Under the pieces are notes generated by a model. It searched no databases and was not told the origin of the DNA. It saw only the letters and a program-made list of their open reading frames with translations. Shown one piece after another: positions 22,431 to 32,260 of a stretch of DNA of 64,000 nt; positions within the stretch are counted from its first letter, which is position 1, and each line of letters starts with the position of its first letter. The stretch is taken from positions 40,560 to 104,559 of the forward strand of contig NZ_WIXM01000011.1 of assembly GCF_010993965.1 (NCBI RefSeq), read 5' to 3'. Origin of the DNA: Gracilibacillus sp. YIM 98692 (GTDB taxonomy: Bacteria; Bacillota; Bacilli; Bacillales; Amphibacillaceae). The position numbers and the translations under genes are program-made.

Positions 22431-24029
22431 ATGAGTCTTGATGTGAAAAATGCCATTAAGAATGGTAATACAGTTCTTGGTATTGAACTTGGATCAACTA
22501 GAATTAAAGCTGTTCTTATCGGTGAAAATAATGAACCGATAGCATCTGGCAGTCATGATTGGGAAAATAGTTATGTGAACAATATTTGGACTTATAGTGT
22601 TGAAGAAATTTGGAAGGGGATACAAGACAGCTATCAAAAGATGGCTGGTGATGTGAAACAACAATATGGAGTGACTTTACAATCGATAGGAGCAATCGGT
22701 TTTAGTGCTATGATGCACGGCTATATGGCTTTTGGCAAAGATGAAGAGCTTCTTGTTCCTTTCCGTACGTGGCGAAACAATATTACAGAACAAGCTTCTA
22801 CAGAATTGACAGAACTATTTCATTATAATATTCCTCAGAGATGGAGCATTGCTCACTTGTATCAAGCAATTTTGAATCAGGAAGAGCACATTGCCGATAT
22901 TAACTTTCAGACAACGTTAGCTGGATATGTTCATTGGAAACTGACAGGGCAAAAGGTCCTCGGGGTTGGTGAGGCATCTGGGGTATTTCCGATAGACTTG
23001 AATACGAAGAAGTATAATCAAAAAATGATCGATAAGTTTAATGAATTAATTGGGTCTAAAAATTTACCATGGAAACTGGAAGATATCTTGCCTGAAGTAT
23101 TAGTTGCTGGTGAAAATGCTGGTACGCTGACAGAAGAAGGGGCAAAGCTTCTGGACGTTAGTGGTGAATTGAGTGCAGGTATTCCACTTTGTCCGCCAGA
23201 AGGTGATGCAGGAACAGGTATGGTCGCAACCAACAGTGTAGCAAAACGTACAGGTAACGTTTCTGCAGGTACTTCTGCATTTGCCATGGTTGTTCTGGAA
23301 AAAGATTTATCCAAGGTATACCCTGAAATAGACCTTGTAACCACACCTACAGGTAATTTGGTAGCGATGGCTCACTCTAACAACTGTTCTTCAGACTTGA
23401 ATGCATGGGTAGGGTTATTTGAAGAATTTTCAAAAGCCCTTGGTGTGGAAGTTGATAAGAATAAGCTATTTGAAACTTTATTTAAGCAAGCTGTCCAAGG
23501 AGATCCAGATGGAGGCGGACTATTATCTTACGGCTATCTTTCCGGTGAACACATGACTCACTTTGAAGAAGGTCGTCCATTGTTTGTGCGTACATCAGAC
23601 AGCAATTTCAACCTGGCTAACTTCATGCGTACTCATTTATTTACAGCGTTTGGTGCGATGAAAATCGGTATGGACATTCTTCTTAAAGAAGAAGGAGTCA
23701 AGCTGGATGAAATTCTAGGACATGGCGGTATATTTAAGACAGAAGGTGTAGGACAAAACATGTTGGCTGCTGCTTTTAATGCTCCAGTTTCTGTTATGGA
23801 AACGGCAGGAGAAGGCGGAGCATGGGGGATTGCGTTGCTTGGATCCTATATGATTAACAAAGAGGATAACGAATCCTTAGATGTGTATTTAAACGAGAAA
23901 GTCTTTGCAGATCAATCAGTTCAGACTATGTCTCCTGATCCGAAAGATGTGGAAGGCTTTGAGGAATTCATGGAACGTTACAAGAAAGGTCTCACCATTG
24001 AAAGAGCAGCCGTAGACAATCTTAATTAA
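22431..24029 (+). CDS. FGGY-family carbohydrate kinase (xylulokinase-like)
   Basis: This 532-residue kinase has the FGGY fold: the N-terminal phosphate-binding loop [14 protein letters not shown], the substrate region [10 protein letters not shown], the second-domain [27 protein letters not shown], and C-terminal HGGIFKT and [14 protein letters not shown]. Related long proteins are usually annotated as xylulokinase, but no xylose isomerase or transport genes are adjacent, so the sugar is uncertain. The ATG at 22431 follows GGAGG; the upstream TTG is unlikely. Confidence 0.85.
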   Translation: MSLDVKNAIKNGNTVLGIELGSTRIKAVLIGENNEPIASGSHDWENSYVNNIWTYSVEEIWKGIQDSYQKMAGDVKQQYGVTLQSIGAIGFSAMMHGYMAFGKDEELLVPFRTWRNNITEQASTELTELFHYNIPQRWSIAHLYQAILNQEEHIADINFQTTLAGYVHWKLTGQKVLGVGEASGVFPIDLNTKKYNQKMIDKFNELIGSKNLPWKLEDILPEVLVAGENAGTLTEEGAKLLDVSGELSAGIPLCPPEGDAGTGMVATNSVAKRTGNVSAGTSAFAMVVLEKDLSKVYPEIDLVTTPTGNLVAMAHSNNCSSDLNAWVGLFEEFSKALGVEVDKNKLFETLFKQAVQGDPDGGGLLSYGYLSGEHMTHFEEGRPLFVRTSDSNFNLANFMRTHLFTAFGAMKIGMDILLKEEGVKLDEILGHGGIFKTEGVGQNMLAAAFNAPVSVMETAGEGGAWGIALLGSYMINKEDNESLDVYLNEKVFADQSVQTMSPDPKDVEGFEEFMERYKKGLTIERAAVDNLN

Positions 24030-24063
24030 AGAAAGACTTCCATCGGTGGAGGGAGTAATGAAA

Positions 24064-24098
24064 AACGCAACAAGGGAATGGCTTCCCCTTGTTGCGTT
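24064..24098 (+). terminator. Terminator-like hairpin after the sugar kinase
   Basis: A perfect 13-bp AACGCAACAAGGG / CCCTTGTTGCGTT stem. No T-run follows, so termination efficiency is unclear. Confidence 0.5.
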
Positions 24099-24178
24099 GG
24101 ATAAAAAAAGAATCAACTTTTGAAATTAACTGAATAGTATATAATGATACCTTAACAAAGGAGGCTAAAAATCCTAGT

Positions 24179-24361
24179 ATGGGTATAAAAGAGAGAAGTA
24201 TCTCTAAGCTTTATAGAAAAGTGGTTACTTCTAATGAATTCAAAGCATTTCTAATATTAGAAAAATGTGATGAATCCACCAAAGAAATACTTAAGGAAAA
24301 ATTAGCTACATCTAATTCATATCATGCAAAGAATATATTGAGAATCGTTCAAAATATGTAA
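24179..24361 (+). CDS. Small basic protein, unknown
   Basis: This 60-residue, lysine-rich, probably helical protein (SKLYRKVVTSNEFKAFLILE) has an AAAGGAGG motif upstream, but about 15 bases from the ATG, longer than usual, so the start is uncertain. A terminator follows at once. No family is recognised. Confidence 0.45.
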   Translation: MGIKERSISKLYRKVVTSNEFKAFLILEKCDESTKEILKEKLATSNSYHAKNILRIVQNM

Positions 24362-24393
24362 GACGACCATTGAGGTCAGTCTTATTTTTTTTG
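24360..24393 (+). terminator. Terminator after the small basic protein gene
   Basis: The AAGAC-GACC / GGTC-GTCTT stem is followed by T8. Confidence 0.7.
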
Positions 24394-24459
24394 CACATGA
24401 TTAAAATTTTGTATCATATAAATGAAACATGTCCATCTAAATTTTTGGAGATGAGAGAT

Positions 24460-25065
24460 GTGTATCTTTATAAAAAAATAATAACGATCATTGTTGGAAG
24501 TATATTGTTATCCATCGGTGTTAATTTTTTCTTAGTTCCTTTTAAGCTTTTAGACGGTGGTATGATTGGATTGGGATTAATCATTAAATATATAACTGGT
24601 ATGCAACCCGGCTTAGTCATAATCATCTTAAGTTCACCAATTTTCTTACTCGCTTGGGTCTATAGAAGGGACTATTTTTTTAGCAGTTTGCACGGAATGC
24701 TGTTTTCATCTTTTACTATTGATTATCTATCACCATTACATTATTCTTTTATAGCAAATTTCCACTTACCATCTGTTATCAGCTCTATTATAGGTGGGAT
24801 CATTATAGGGTTAGGAATTGGCCTTATGCTTCGATATGGTACAAGTACTGGTGGAACAGATTTGTTAGCACAGCTTCTCTCCAACCTGGTGAAGATTAAC
24901 GTTGGTATTATTATTTTGATTATGGATGCTTTTATTATACTGATGGGCGGAATAATCATATCACCTAAAACTTTACTTTTATCAACTATAACGATTCTAT
25001 TTGCTGGTCTGTTCACAAGCTTATGTACTATAAAATTAAAAGGTCAAAAAAATGCAATATATTAA
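24460..25065 (+). CDS. YitT-family membrane protein
   Basis: A 201-residue membrane protein is read from the GTG at 24460, nine bases after TTGGAG; ATG at 24451 touches that site. Five hydrophobic segments and the pattern SIGVNFFLVPFKLLDGGMIG, then GIGLMLRYGTSTGGTDLLAQ, identify the YitT/DUF161 family of uncharacterised inner-membrane proteins. It lacks the C-terminal soluble domain (DUF2179) of the longer YitT proteins. Interestingly, a separate DUF2179-type protein (YebE) is encoded at 49196. Confidence 0.82.
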   Translation: MYLYKKIITIIVGSILLSIGVNFFLVPFKLLDGGMIGLGLIIKYITGMQPGLVIIILSSPIFLLAWVYRRDYFFSSLHGMLFSSFTIDYLSPLHYSFIANFHLPSVISSIIGGIIIGLGIGLMLRYGTSTGGTDLLAQLLSNLVKINVGIIILIMDAFIILMGGIIISPKTLLLSTITILFAGLFTSLCTIKLKGQKNAIY

Positions 25066-25226
25066 GGAATCCATTCAAATGCATTTTTGAAATGGTATAG
25101 ATTACTTCCTAATAACTATGATGTAATTTTTTGTTTTTGACTATTATATAAAGTTTTATAAACTGGCATATTGTTATAGAGTGAAAATGGGTATTTATCT
25201 TTTAATGACAAAGGGGTTAGCCGATC

Positions 25227-26108
25227 ATGACTAGTCGCAAAGCTATTGCATTGATACTCATTGCATCAGTATTATGGGGAACGACTGGAACGGCTCAAAC
25301 ATTTGCTCCTGATACTGCACATCCTGTTGCCCTTGGAGCAATTCGACTGGCTATTGGCGGGATCGTATTATTGATCATCATGTTGATACAAGGTAAGATA
25401 CATTTTAACAATTGGATTCGTATTTCCACTTTTATCGCAATCATCTCTATGGCTGCTTATCATCCGTTATTCTTTTCAGCTGTCTCTTTAACAGGTGTTG
25501 CTATAGGTACTGTCGTAGCAATCGGCAGTGCTCCTATCTTAGCTGGTTTGCTTGAATGGATTGTGAATCGTTCGTTTCCCCATAAAACCTGGTGGATAGC
25601 GACCATTTTAGCTATTATAGGGTGCCTTTTATTGACTCTGAATAGTCAAGAGGTCATCATTTCTCCAAAGGGAATATTCATGGCACTTGGAGCAGGTTTA
25701 GCATTTGCCATGTTTACGATATCTAACAAGTATATATTGAAGCATCATTCCCCAGAGGAAGCTGTTGCTGTTGTTTTTACATTAGCGGCTCTTCTTTTAT
25801 CACCACTGTATTTCGTTTATGATTTCACATGGTTTTTACAAGTTGACGGTCTTGTTGTTTCATTACATCTTGGATTGATTGCTACTGCTCTTGCCTATAT
25901 ATTTTACTCCAACGGTTTGATTGGAACATCAGCAGCAACGGCAGTTACTTTATCTCTAGCCGAACCACTCACAGCATCTGTTCTAGGTGTTTTAGTAGTA
26001 AGAGAAACACTGACATGGCAGTCATCAATAGGGGTTGTTTGTATTTTTCTAGGTTTAGTTCTTCTTTCCTTTAGGAAAAAAAGAGGTGCTCATAATGGAA
26101 AGACATAA
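25227..26108 (+). CDS. EamA-family (DMT superfamily) transporter
   Basis: This 293-residue protein has ten predicted transmembrane helices in two EamA repeats: LILIASVLWGTTGTAQTFAP near the N terminus, and the second starting GIFMALGAGLAFAMFTISN. The last helix ends SFRKKR, as is usual. DMT proteins of this group export amino acids or other metabolites; the substrate cannot be told. AAAGGGG precedes the ATG. Confidence 0.88.
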   Translation: MTSRKAIALILIASVLWGTTGTAQTFAPDTAHPVALGAIRLAIGGIVLLIIMLIQGKIHFNNWIRISTFIAIISMAAYHPLFFSAVSLTGVAIGTVVAIGSAPILAGLLEWIVNRSFPHKTWWIATILAIIGCLLLTLNSQEVIISPKGIFMALGAGLAFAMFTISNKYILKHHSPEEAVAVVFTLAALLLSPLYFVYDFTWFLQVDGLVVSLHLGLIATALAYIFYSNGLIGTSAATAVTLSLAEPLTASVLGVLVVRETLTWQSSIGVVCIFLGLVLLSFRKKRGAHNGKT

Positions 26109-26170
26109 AAGTGGATAAGTCTCGTTTTTTGGTAAAACCTAAAATATAAAATAACTAAAAGGTGATTTTA

Positions 26171-26683
26171 ATGAAGGAAATTGCGATAAAAGAAACGTTA
26201 ACTGTTAAAACCAGCCATGTATTTCCACCAGATACCAACAATCACGGGACACTTTTTGGTGGAAAGCTAATGAGTTACATTGATGATGTTGCATCCATTT
26301 CTGCGATGCGGTTATCGAGAAGCCCTGTTGTGACAGCATCAACAGACTCTGTTGATTTCTTAGCCCCTATAAAAAAGGAAGAGTCCGTATGTTTAGAATC
26401 ATTTGTGACATGGACAGGTACTAGTTCCATGGAGGTTTTTGTAAAAGTTTTAGCGGAAAATTTATTTACAGGAAAGCGAACTATCGCTGCCACTGCTTTT
26501 CTAACATTTGTTGCTTTAGATGATGATGGAAAACCTGCCCGTGTTCCGAATGTTATTCCAGATACAGAGGAAGAAAAGTATCTAAATCGGACAGCTGAGG
26601 ATCGTGTGAAGACGAGAAAGCAACGAAAGAAAGCGAGTCAAGAGCTAGCAAGTTTCCTGGATATGGATAAACCTTGGGAATAG
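26171..26683 (+). CDS. Acyl-CoA thioesterase (hotdog fold, YkhA-like)
   Basis: This 170-residue protein has the hexameric acyl-CoA thioesterase pattern: HVFPPDTNNHGTLFGGKLM with the catalytic-region Asn/Asp near residue 20-25, then DDVASISAMR and VDFLAPIKKEE. It hydrolyses acyl-CoA to free acid and CoA in the cytoplasm. The ATG at 26171 follows AAAGGTGA; an upstream GTG is less likely. A terminator follows. Confidence 0.88.
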   Translation: MKEIAIKETLTVKTSHVFPPDTNNHGTLFGGKLMSYIDDVASISAMRLSRSPVVTASTDSVDFLAPIKKEESVCLESFVTWTGTSSMEVFVKVLAENLFTGKRTIAATAFLTFVALDDDGKPARVPNVIPDTEEEKYLNRTAEDRVKTRKQRKKASQELASFLDMDKPWE

Positions 26684-26690
26684 AGCATAA

Positions 26691-26725
26691 AAGAGGGGAA
26701 AGATTAAGCTTCCCCTCTTTTTTTT
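26691..26725. terminator. Bidirectional terminator
   Basis: AAGAGGGGAA / TTCCCCTCTT stem followed by T8, between convergent thioesterase and permease genes. Confidence 0.85.
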
Positions 26726-28067
26726 AATCTAATTGCTGCCATTTTTTCCTCATGTATAAGGTAACCCCGCCAATGATAGCGACAAATAAAATACTAATAA
26801 AAAAGCCAGGCCTAATACTTTTTTCCATTAAAGTCCCTGTAATCGCTGCGATGATAAAGAGTAACCCCAGAATCGCAAATATTTTTTCCGATAATCTTTT
26901 CTCTTTTAATACAGATAAAGCAGAAACGATAATAAATGACCAATTATACAAAAGTAAAATGCCTGCCGCTGTCGTAATGTATTCGTAAATTTTTTCTGGT
27001 AAGAGTAAAGCTGTAATAATCGATGCTATTAACCCGACTATTGCAAGTAATACAGACGGAAGAGGGAGCTCTTTCCATTTTTTAATCTTTTTTTTGAATA
27101 CTTTAGGAGCATCTCCATCCTTCGCTAACGTAACAAGCAGTATTGTTACACCATATAGTGCAGCGGTCATGGTGGAAAAGCCAGCTATAATGATTGCGCC
27201 ATTAAACAAGTGTGAAAAAAGCGGTAAGTGATAATCTGATAAAGCTGTCACAAACGGACTTTCATCCGGATTAAATGCATCGACAGAAACCATGGTTACG
27301 GCTAATCCAAGCGATACGACATAAAGAATCGATAATAACAGTAGCATGATTCTCCCTGCTTTTGGTGCCTCTTCCCGTTTTTTTAGTCTAATCGCCATCA
27401 AACCAATTACTTCAATTCCACCAAATGCATAAAAGGCATAAATTAACGATGCCCAAAATCCTGTAAACCCTTCTGCAAAAAGCTGTGACGTTGAAGTCGG
27501 AATGCCTGGACTTTCGGCAGGGCCTCCTGAAATCCATCCTAATAATGCAGCAATAGCTAAGATAATAAAAATGATAATGGCAGCAGTTTTAATAACCGCC
27601 AAAAAGTCTTCTACTTTATCAAATCCTTCCGTACCTAATAGAACAACCAAAATGGAAAGAACGGCATAAATGGAAGCAAATACCCACAAAGGGATATTTG
27701 GAAACCATAACTGTGTTAAAATCGCTAATGCAATTAACTGACTCCCCATAATTAAAATGCTGGAGCACCAATAGTTCCATCCACAGCTAAATCCTGCCCA
27801 ACGACCATAAGCCTTCTCCGCATAGTAACAAAATGAACCTTCTTGAGGGTCTTCAGCTGTCATTTTTGCCAACAAGTGAAAGACAATGTATGTACCAATC
27901 GCTGCTAAAAGGAAGGAAAATACGATCGAAGGCCCTGTTAATCCGATTCCTATACTTGAAGCAAGGAAATAACCAGTACCGATCGTACATCCAACACCTG
28001 TTAAAGATAGCTGCCACCATTTTAAGGTAGCGTTGTTAGAAGTGGATGATGTGGAAGTATTACTCAT
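26724..28067 (-). CDS. APC-family amino acid permease
   Basis: This 447-residue protein has about 12 transmembrane helices. The first helix carries the APC signature GVGCTIGTGYFLASSIGIGLTG, and ISGG..FWASLIYAFYAFGGIEVIGLMAIRLK marks helix 6 to the conserved loop. It is an amino acid/proton symporter by family; the substrate is unknown. It is a single gene convergent with the thioesterase. RBS AAAGGGG. Confidence 0.88.
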   Translation of the reverse strand: MSNTSTSSTSNNATLKWWQLSLTGVGCTIGTGYFLASSIGIGLTGPSIVFSFLLAAIGTYIVFHLLAKMTAEDPQEGSFCYYAEKAYGRWAGFSCGWNYWCSSILIMGSQLIALAILTQLWFPNIPLWVFASIYAVLSILVVLLGTEGFDKVEDFLAVIKTAAIIIFIILAIAALLGWISGGPAESPGIPTSTSQLFAEGFTGFWASLIYAFYAFGGIEVIGLMAIRLKKREEAPKAGRIMLLLLSILYVVSLGLAVTMVSVDAFNPDESPFVTALSDYHLPLFSHLFNGAIIIAGFSTMTAALYGVTILLVTLAKDGDAPKVFKKKIKKWKELPLPSVLLAIVGLIASIITALLLPEKIYEYITTAAGILLLYNWSFIIVSALSVLKEKRLSEKIFAILGLLFIIAAITGTLMEKSIRPGFFISILFVAIIGGVTLYMRKKWQQLD

Positions 28068-28147
28068 AGAAAATAAATCCCCTTTGTGTTATGTCATCAT
28101 CCTTTAATTTGTCCAATCCAGCTTGTTTTATTGATAGTAGAAAATAA

Positions 28148-28178
28148 AAAAGCTGTCTCTTATCAGAAACAGCTTTTG
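28148..28178 (-). terminator. Terminator of the LysE-family gene
   Basis: On the minus strand AAGCTGTTTC / GAGACAGCTT is followed by a T-run. Confidence 0.75.
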
Positions 28179-28188
28179 CATGTGATCT

Positions 28189-28827
28189 TTAAGCAAAAAA
28201 TAATAATTGAATTGCTTGATAACCAAAATATATCGCAAAGCCAATTAAGGACAGGCCTGTGAATACGGAGATTCTTTTCAATGTTTTTTCGGTAAGAAAA
28301 TGACGAAAACTACTGGAGACACAAGCCATACTGATGTCCCATGCCATCACCCCGATTAAAATCGCACCACCGTACAAAAGTAAGTGAACGTTATCATACT
28401 TATGTATAGTATTGGCTAGTACAGAGCCATAAATCCCTAACCAAAACAAGATGGAAAGAGGATTACTTATGGTGATAAGAAAACCTGTCGTAAATGTCTT
28501 TACCAAGGAATCCTTTTGCCTTTCATTTGTGATGGTGAGTTTTTGAGAGTTTGCAATGCTTTCCACACCAGTATATAACAAAACAAATGCCCCGAATGAC
28601 CAAAGAAATGTTTTCATGAAGGGTGTCTCAAGGAAATGAACAACCCCAAAGAACACTGCTAATATAAAGAATAACTCTGCTAAAATAGATCCTAATCCAA
28701 TTAACCATGAATGCCAAAAACCATTCTTGATTCCATGATTGATTTGTGCTGCATTGATAGGCCCCAGTGGTGCTGCTAGTGATAATCCAAGGAACATATA
28801 ACTAAAAAATATACCCAACCTTTTCAC
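28189..28827 (-). CDS. LysE-family amino acid exporter
   Basis: This 212-residue protein has six predicted helices. The LysE/RhtB pattern is clear: GLSLAAPLGPINAAQINHGIKNGFWHSW, then FLITISNPLSILFWLGIYG. Members export basic amino acids, homoserine, threonine or similar. It starts with GTG behind GGTGAGGA. Single gene with its own terminator. Confidence 0.88.
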   Translation of the reverse strand: MKRLGIFFSYMFLGLSLAAPLGPINAAQINHGIKNGFWHSWLIGLGSILAELFFILAVFFGVVHFLETPFMKTFLWSFGAFVLLYTGVESIANSQKLTITNERQKDSLVKTFTTGFLITISNPLSILFWLGIYGSVLANTIHKYDNVHLLLYGGAILIGVMAWDISMACVSSSFRHFLTEKTLKRISVFTGLSLIGFAIYFGYQAIQLLFFA

Positions 28828-29158
28828 TCCTCACCGTTCGTTATGGCTTGTACTATTTGTATTCATGTTGCTACTAAATAGAACTAAATACTAGATAGAA
28901 ATAATCAAACAGTGAGGGAGTAAGGGTTTTAAGTGTATTGTACTTCATTCCTTCACTAAGGAAGAACCGAAAGAAATGGAAGATACATTAATTAGCTGGA
29001 TATATCGAAAATTACTTTCCTAAAGCAAGGATGGAATACTACACTCGAATATCGCGTGACAATCACAAGGAAGCTATTCCCTGTCGATTTTTCTTTTGTA
29101 ACTCATTGAGATAGACGACGTCTAATTGGTTAGATTATAGTAGGAGGGAGCGAATGGT
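28828..29158. other. Intergenic region without recognised genes
   Basis: These 331 bases separate divergent lysE-family and secreted-protein genes. No long frame is seen, and I find no repeat family or riboswitch. TAGGAGGGAG near 29141 is the ribosome binding site of the next gene. Confidence 0.6.
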
Positions 29159-29854
29159 ATGATTAAAAATTTGTCAAAAGGGTTTCTCATTATGTTTATG
29201 ATGCTCATTTTTATTATTTTGGAACATGGTGTCAGTGCAGAAGCAAACTCAGACGGATTAACGAAACAGATCAGGGATTGGGAAGAAGAAGGGATCGACC
29301 CAAACCATCATGAAGCTAGAGACAGTGTTTTAGATTATATTTCTGAACATTTAAGTGAAACGTATGCAGGAATGTACATTGATAGAGAACAGAGAGATTT
29401 AGGAGTAATGGTATTTTTATTTACTGAGCCAGTAGCGGAACACCATACCCAAGAGATGCAAGGGTTGATTCAAGGACCTGCCGAAATAGAGTTTAAAGAA
29501 GTAGCTTATACAGAAGAAGAGTTGCGGGATAAACAAAAGAAAATAGATTCAAACGGGTTTGAGTATGAGGCCTTTACTATTACACATACGGGTGTAGATA
29601 TTAAGAATACAATAGTGGAAATTGGAATAGACCCATATACTGAAGAAAATGCGCAAACGTTGTATGACCAATTTGGAGAAGAGCAAATTGAAATAGTGGA
29701 AGGAAAGCCAGTTACAACGCTTGAGATGGAGACAACTAGTACAGACGTAAATGAAGAAGAGGATGACAAAAGAGAAGGTACGGATACAATAGAAGAAAAT
29801 CAACCAAATTTTTTGGGCAAAGTATTACAAGTAATTAAAAACTGGTTTTCATAA
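29159..29854 (+). CDS. Secreted protein of unknown function
   Basis: This 231-residue protein has a Sec signal peptide (about 1-28: KNLSKGFLIMFMMLIFIILEHGVSA, broken here after Ala). The mature part is acidic, with an N-terminal helix-rich region (DWEEEGIDPNHHEARDS), an alpha/beta middle and a Glu/Asp-rich linker. It ends in an amphipathic helix FLGKVLQVIKNWFS that may bind the membrane. I recognise no family. Acidity fits a salt-adapted host. Confidence 0.7.
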   Translation: MIKNLSKGFLIMFMMLIFIILEHGVSAEANSDGLTKQIRDWEEEGIDPNHHEARDSVLDYISEHLSETYAGMYIDREQRDLGVMVFLFTEPVAEHHTQEMQGLIQGPAEIEFKEVAYTEEELRDKQKKIDSNGFEYEAFTITHTGVDIKNTIVEIGIDPYTEENAQTLYDQFGEEQIEIVEGKPVTTLEMETTSTDVNEEEDDKREGTDTIEENQPNFLGKVLQVIKNWFS

Positions 29855-29861
29855 TAATATA

Positions 29862-29909
29862 TAAAAATCATCGAGTAACACCTTACGTGATTGCTCGATG
29901 ATTTTTTTG
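29862..29909 (+). terminator. Terminator after the secreted-protein gene
   Basis: A 12-bp AAAATCATCGAG / CTCGATGATTTT stem is followed by T-run. Confidence 0.85.
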
Positions 29910-29991
29910 TACTACCTTATTAAAGGAGGTTCATCATTTGTATCTATCATTTTTTGTCGAATGATGGTTTGCTTTTCATGAGTGCATGATA

Positions 29992-30022
29992 TTATGAACG
30001 CGTTCATAAAAAGAACGGGTTC
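29992..30022 (+). promoter_or_regulatory. Palindromic operators for the TetR-type regulator
   Basis: TTATGAACGCGTTCATAA (29992-30009) is a perfect 18-base palindrome. GAACGGGTTC follows at 30013. A third site (30798-30811) follows the gene. The position 45 bases before the regulator's start suggests autorepression. Confidence 0.65.
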
Positions 30023-30067
30023 ATGGGCATTCTATATATAAAATAAGTCAGTAGAGGAAGTGGATAA

Positions 30068-30775
30068 ATGGGCGAAAGCAGGAAAGAAATTCAACGAGCA
30101 CGTATGTGGAGATATTTCTTAGATGCAGCGACAGAAGTGATTGAAGAAGATGGTATCGATCATGTTACCATTCGTAAAATCGCAAAGAAGGCCGGTTTTA
30201 CTAGTTCCACAGCTTATAATTATTTTAAAGATTTATCCCATTTAAAATTTTTCGCAGCGATGCGCTTCATGTCTGATTACTTAGAGGAACTTCCATCCTA
30301 CTTAGAAAAAGGAACAAACACAGTGGAAAAATGGTTGTATAGCTGGGAGTGCTTCTGTAAATATTCTTTTGCACAACCAAAAATATATTCCAGTATTTTT
30401 ATGGATAACTTAGGATCGATTCCTGAAGAATTATTAGAAGATTATTACCATATCTACCAGAATGATCTAATTGGTTTGCCGGACAAAGTGAAAGATATCA
30501 TTATGGAGCATAGCTTTGCAAAGAGAAGTGCCCTTTTTATACAACCAGCAGTAGAAGAAAAGTTCATAGAGGAAGAAGATATTGAAATGATTTCCGATAT
30601 GACGTTGTTAATTTGGAAAGGCATGATGAATACCATTCTTAACAAACGTAGGAATTATACAAAAGAAGAAGCCATGCAAATGACGTTGTATTATGTTTAT
30701 AAAAGTGTCATACAAGTAGTAAGACCAGAGAAGCGAGATGAAATTAAAGTGTCCTATGAAAAGATTGAAAAATAA
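30068..30775 (+). CDS. TetR/AcrR-family regulator
   Basis: This 235-residue regulator has an N-terminal TetR DNA-binding domain at about 8-65: AATEVIEEDGIDHVTIRKIAKKAG, then the recognition helix FTSSTAYNYFKDLSHL. The C-terminal helical ligand-binding domain is not informative about the ligand. ATGAAC/GTTCAT palindromes flank the gene on both sides, so it probably represses itself and the SnoaL-like/DUF817 genes downstream. Confidence 0.88.
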   Translation: MGESRKEIQRARMWRYFLDAATEVIEEDGIDHVTIRKIAKKAGFTSSTAYNYFKDLSHLKFFAAMRFMSDYLEELPSYLEKGTNTVEKWLYSWECFCKYSFAQPKIYSSIFMDNLGSIPEELLEDYYHIYQNDLIGLPDKVKDIIMEHSFAKRSALFIQPAVEEKFIEEEDIEMISDMTLLIWKGMMNTILNKRRNYTKEEAMQMTLYYVYKSVIQVVRPEKRDEIKVSYEKIEK

Positions 30776-30797
30776 ATTTATTTTTTCGCATAAACTT

Positions 30798-30811
30798 ATG
30801 AACATGTTCAT
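30798..30811 (+). promoter_or_regulatory. Second TetR-type operator, upstream of the SnoaL-like gene
   Basis: ATGAACATGTTCAT is a perfect palindrome sharing ATGAAC/GTTCAT arms with the sites before the regulator; another ATGAAC half-site follows at about 30815. TATAAT at 30925-30930 is a candidate -10 for the next gene. Confidence 0.6.
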
Positions 30812-30952
30812 TAAATGAACGTAGGGGAATAGTGAAGAAGACACTACGAAAGCGACCATAGAAAGCTTGAGTAGATGTCGCACTTGTACCCTTGGGTGAA
30901 AAAGTTTCTAACCCCAATGTATGTTATAATATGGAAAGGAGGGGTGAGAAGT

Positions 30953-31315
30953 ATGGAAACTAATATTCAGGCTTTTTTCCGGGCTTTTAATGAAGCTTTT
31001 GTGTATCAGGATAATGAAACCATTTTAGAAAGTGTAACAGATGATATTGTCTGGCGCATGGTTGGCATCGATACCATTAAAGGCAAAGAAAATCTGGAAC
31101 AAGCATTAGGTGAAATGAATAGTACGGATCACTTTGACCTAGAAATAGAACATTTGATCACACATGGAAAAGAAGCAGCTGTGAATGGAATGATTCACGC
31201 TACCAAGAAAGACGGTGAACAAAAACATTACAGCTTTTGTGATATATACAAGTTAAATAAGCATAAAGATGGAAAGATAAAAGAAATTATTAGCTATGTG
31301 TTGGAGGTACAATAG
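30953..31315 (+). CDS. SnoaL-like / NTF2-fold protein
   Basis: This 120-residue protein has the NTF2/SnoaL pattern: FFRAFNEAFVYQDNETILES, then VTDDIVWRMVGIDTIKGKENL and a C-terminal beta sheet (IYKLNKHKDGKIKEI). Such proteins bind small molecules or act as isomerases or hydrolases; activity is unknown. The ATG at 30953 follows AAAGGAGGGG. It is close to the DUF817 gene and may share its control by the TetR-type regulator. Confidence 0.8.
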   Translation: METNIQAFFRAFNEAFVYQDNETILESVTDDIVWRMVGIDTIKGKENLEQALGEMNSTDHFDLEIEHLITHGKEAAVNGMIHATKKDGEQKHYSFCDIYKLNKHKDGKIKEIISYVLEVQ

Positions 31316-31356
31316 AGCATGCGCTTTTTGTTGACGAATAGACAAGGGCATGTCCA

Positions 31357-32160
31357 ATGAAACAATTAATTTATTTTGGTTTCGTCCAAGCAAAATCATG
31401 TTTATTTGCAGTGGTGATCTTCTCCTCTTTAGCTTTAACACAAGTAATAGACGTTCCATTTATCTCACGCTATGACCTGATTTTATGTATTTGTTTACTA
31501 ACACAGTTTTTGATGGTATATGCAAAAATAGAAACATGGGATGAAGTAAAAGTAATTGGTGTTTTTCATTTCATTGGGTTAGCACTTGAAATATATAAGG
31601 TACATATGGGTTCGTGGAGCTATCCTGAGGAAGCGTGGAGTAAAATATTTGGCGTTCCATTATATAGTGGTTTTATGTACGCGAGTGTTGCCAGTTATTT
31701 GTGTCAAGCTTGGAGAAGGTTGGATATTAAATTAGTCCATTGGCCGGCAACTTGGCTAGTGTTTTTTCTTAGTGCAGCCATTTATTTCAACTTTTTTACT
31801 CATCATTATATGTATGACTTTCGATGGGTATTGAAGGTGGCAACCATTCTATTATTCTGTCAAACGGTGGTCTATTACATGGTTAATGGTCAGACTTATC
31901 GAATGCCTTTATCTCTATCATTTATTTTGATCGGATTTTTTATCTGGATAGCAGAAAATATTGCAACCTATTTTGGGGCTTGGCAATATCCGAATCAATC
32001 TGAGCAATGGCAAATAGTTCATTTTAGTAAGATTAGCTCATGGCTTCTATTGGTGATCGTTAGTTTCTTAATTGTCGCCATGCTAAAACACGCCAAGAAA
32101 AAAATGTATCACGTTGACCAATCGTCCGTAAGGCTTCCACTTCAAGAAGACTTAGAATAA
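31357..32160 (+). CDS. DUF817 family membrane protein
   Basis: This 267-residue protein has eight or so hydrophobic segments and conserved aromatic-rich motifs (VHMGSWSYPEEAWSKIFGVPLYSGFMYASV, here in part) characteristic of DUF817. Family function is unknown. It begins 41 bases after the SnoaL-like gene on the same strand. Confidence 0.85.
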   Translation: MKQLIYFGFVQAKSCLFAVVIFSSLALTQVIDVPFISRYDLILCICLLTQFLMVYAKIETWDEVKVIGVFHFIGLALEIYKVHMGSWSYPEEAWSKIFGVPLYSGFMYASVASYLCQAWRRLDIKLVHWPATWLVFFLSAAIYFNFFTHHYMYDFRWVLKVATILLFCQTVVYYMVNGQTYRMPLSLSFILIGFFIWIAENIATYFGAWQYPNQSEQWQIVHFSKISSWLLLVIVSFLIVAMLKHAKKKMYHVDQSSVRLPLQEDLE

Positions 32161-32173
32161 TGAAAGAAGTATA

Positions 32174-32260
32174 AGTGGGGGATAATGGGCGCTAACACCC
32201 TGATAAGTTTCACTATTCATCAGTGGGGAAGAACCCCCACTGATGGAAGTCTCTCTTTAT
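32174..32260 (-). repeat. Repeat family R1, partial copy
   Basis: The CATCAGTGGGG..CCCCACTGATG hairpin and the CGCTAACACCCTGATAAG edge match the family, in the minus orientation. It fills much of the 381-base gap before the LacI gene; the remainder shows no gene. Confidence 0.75.
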
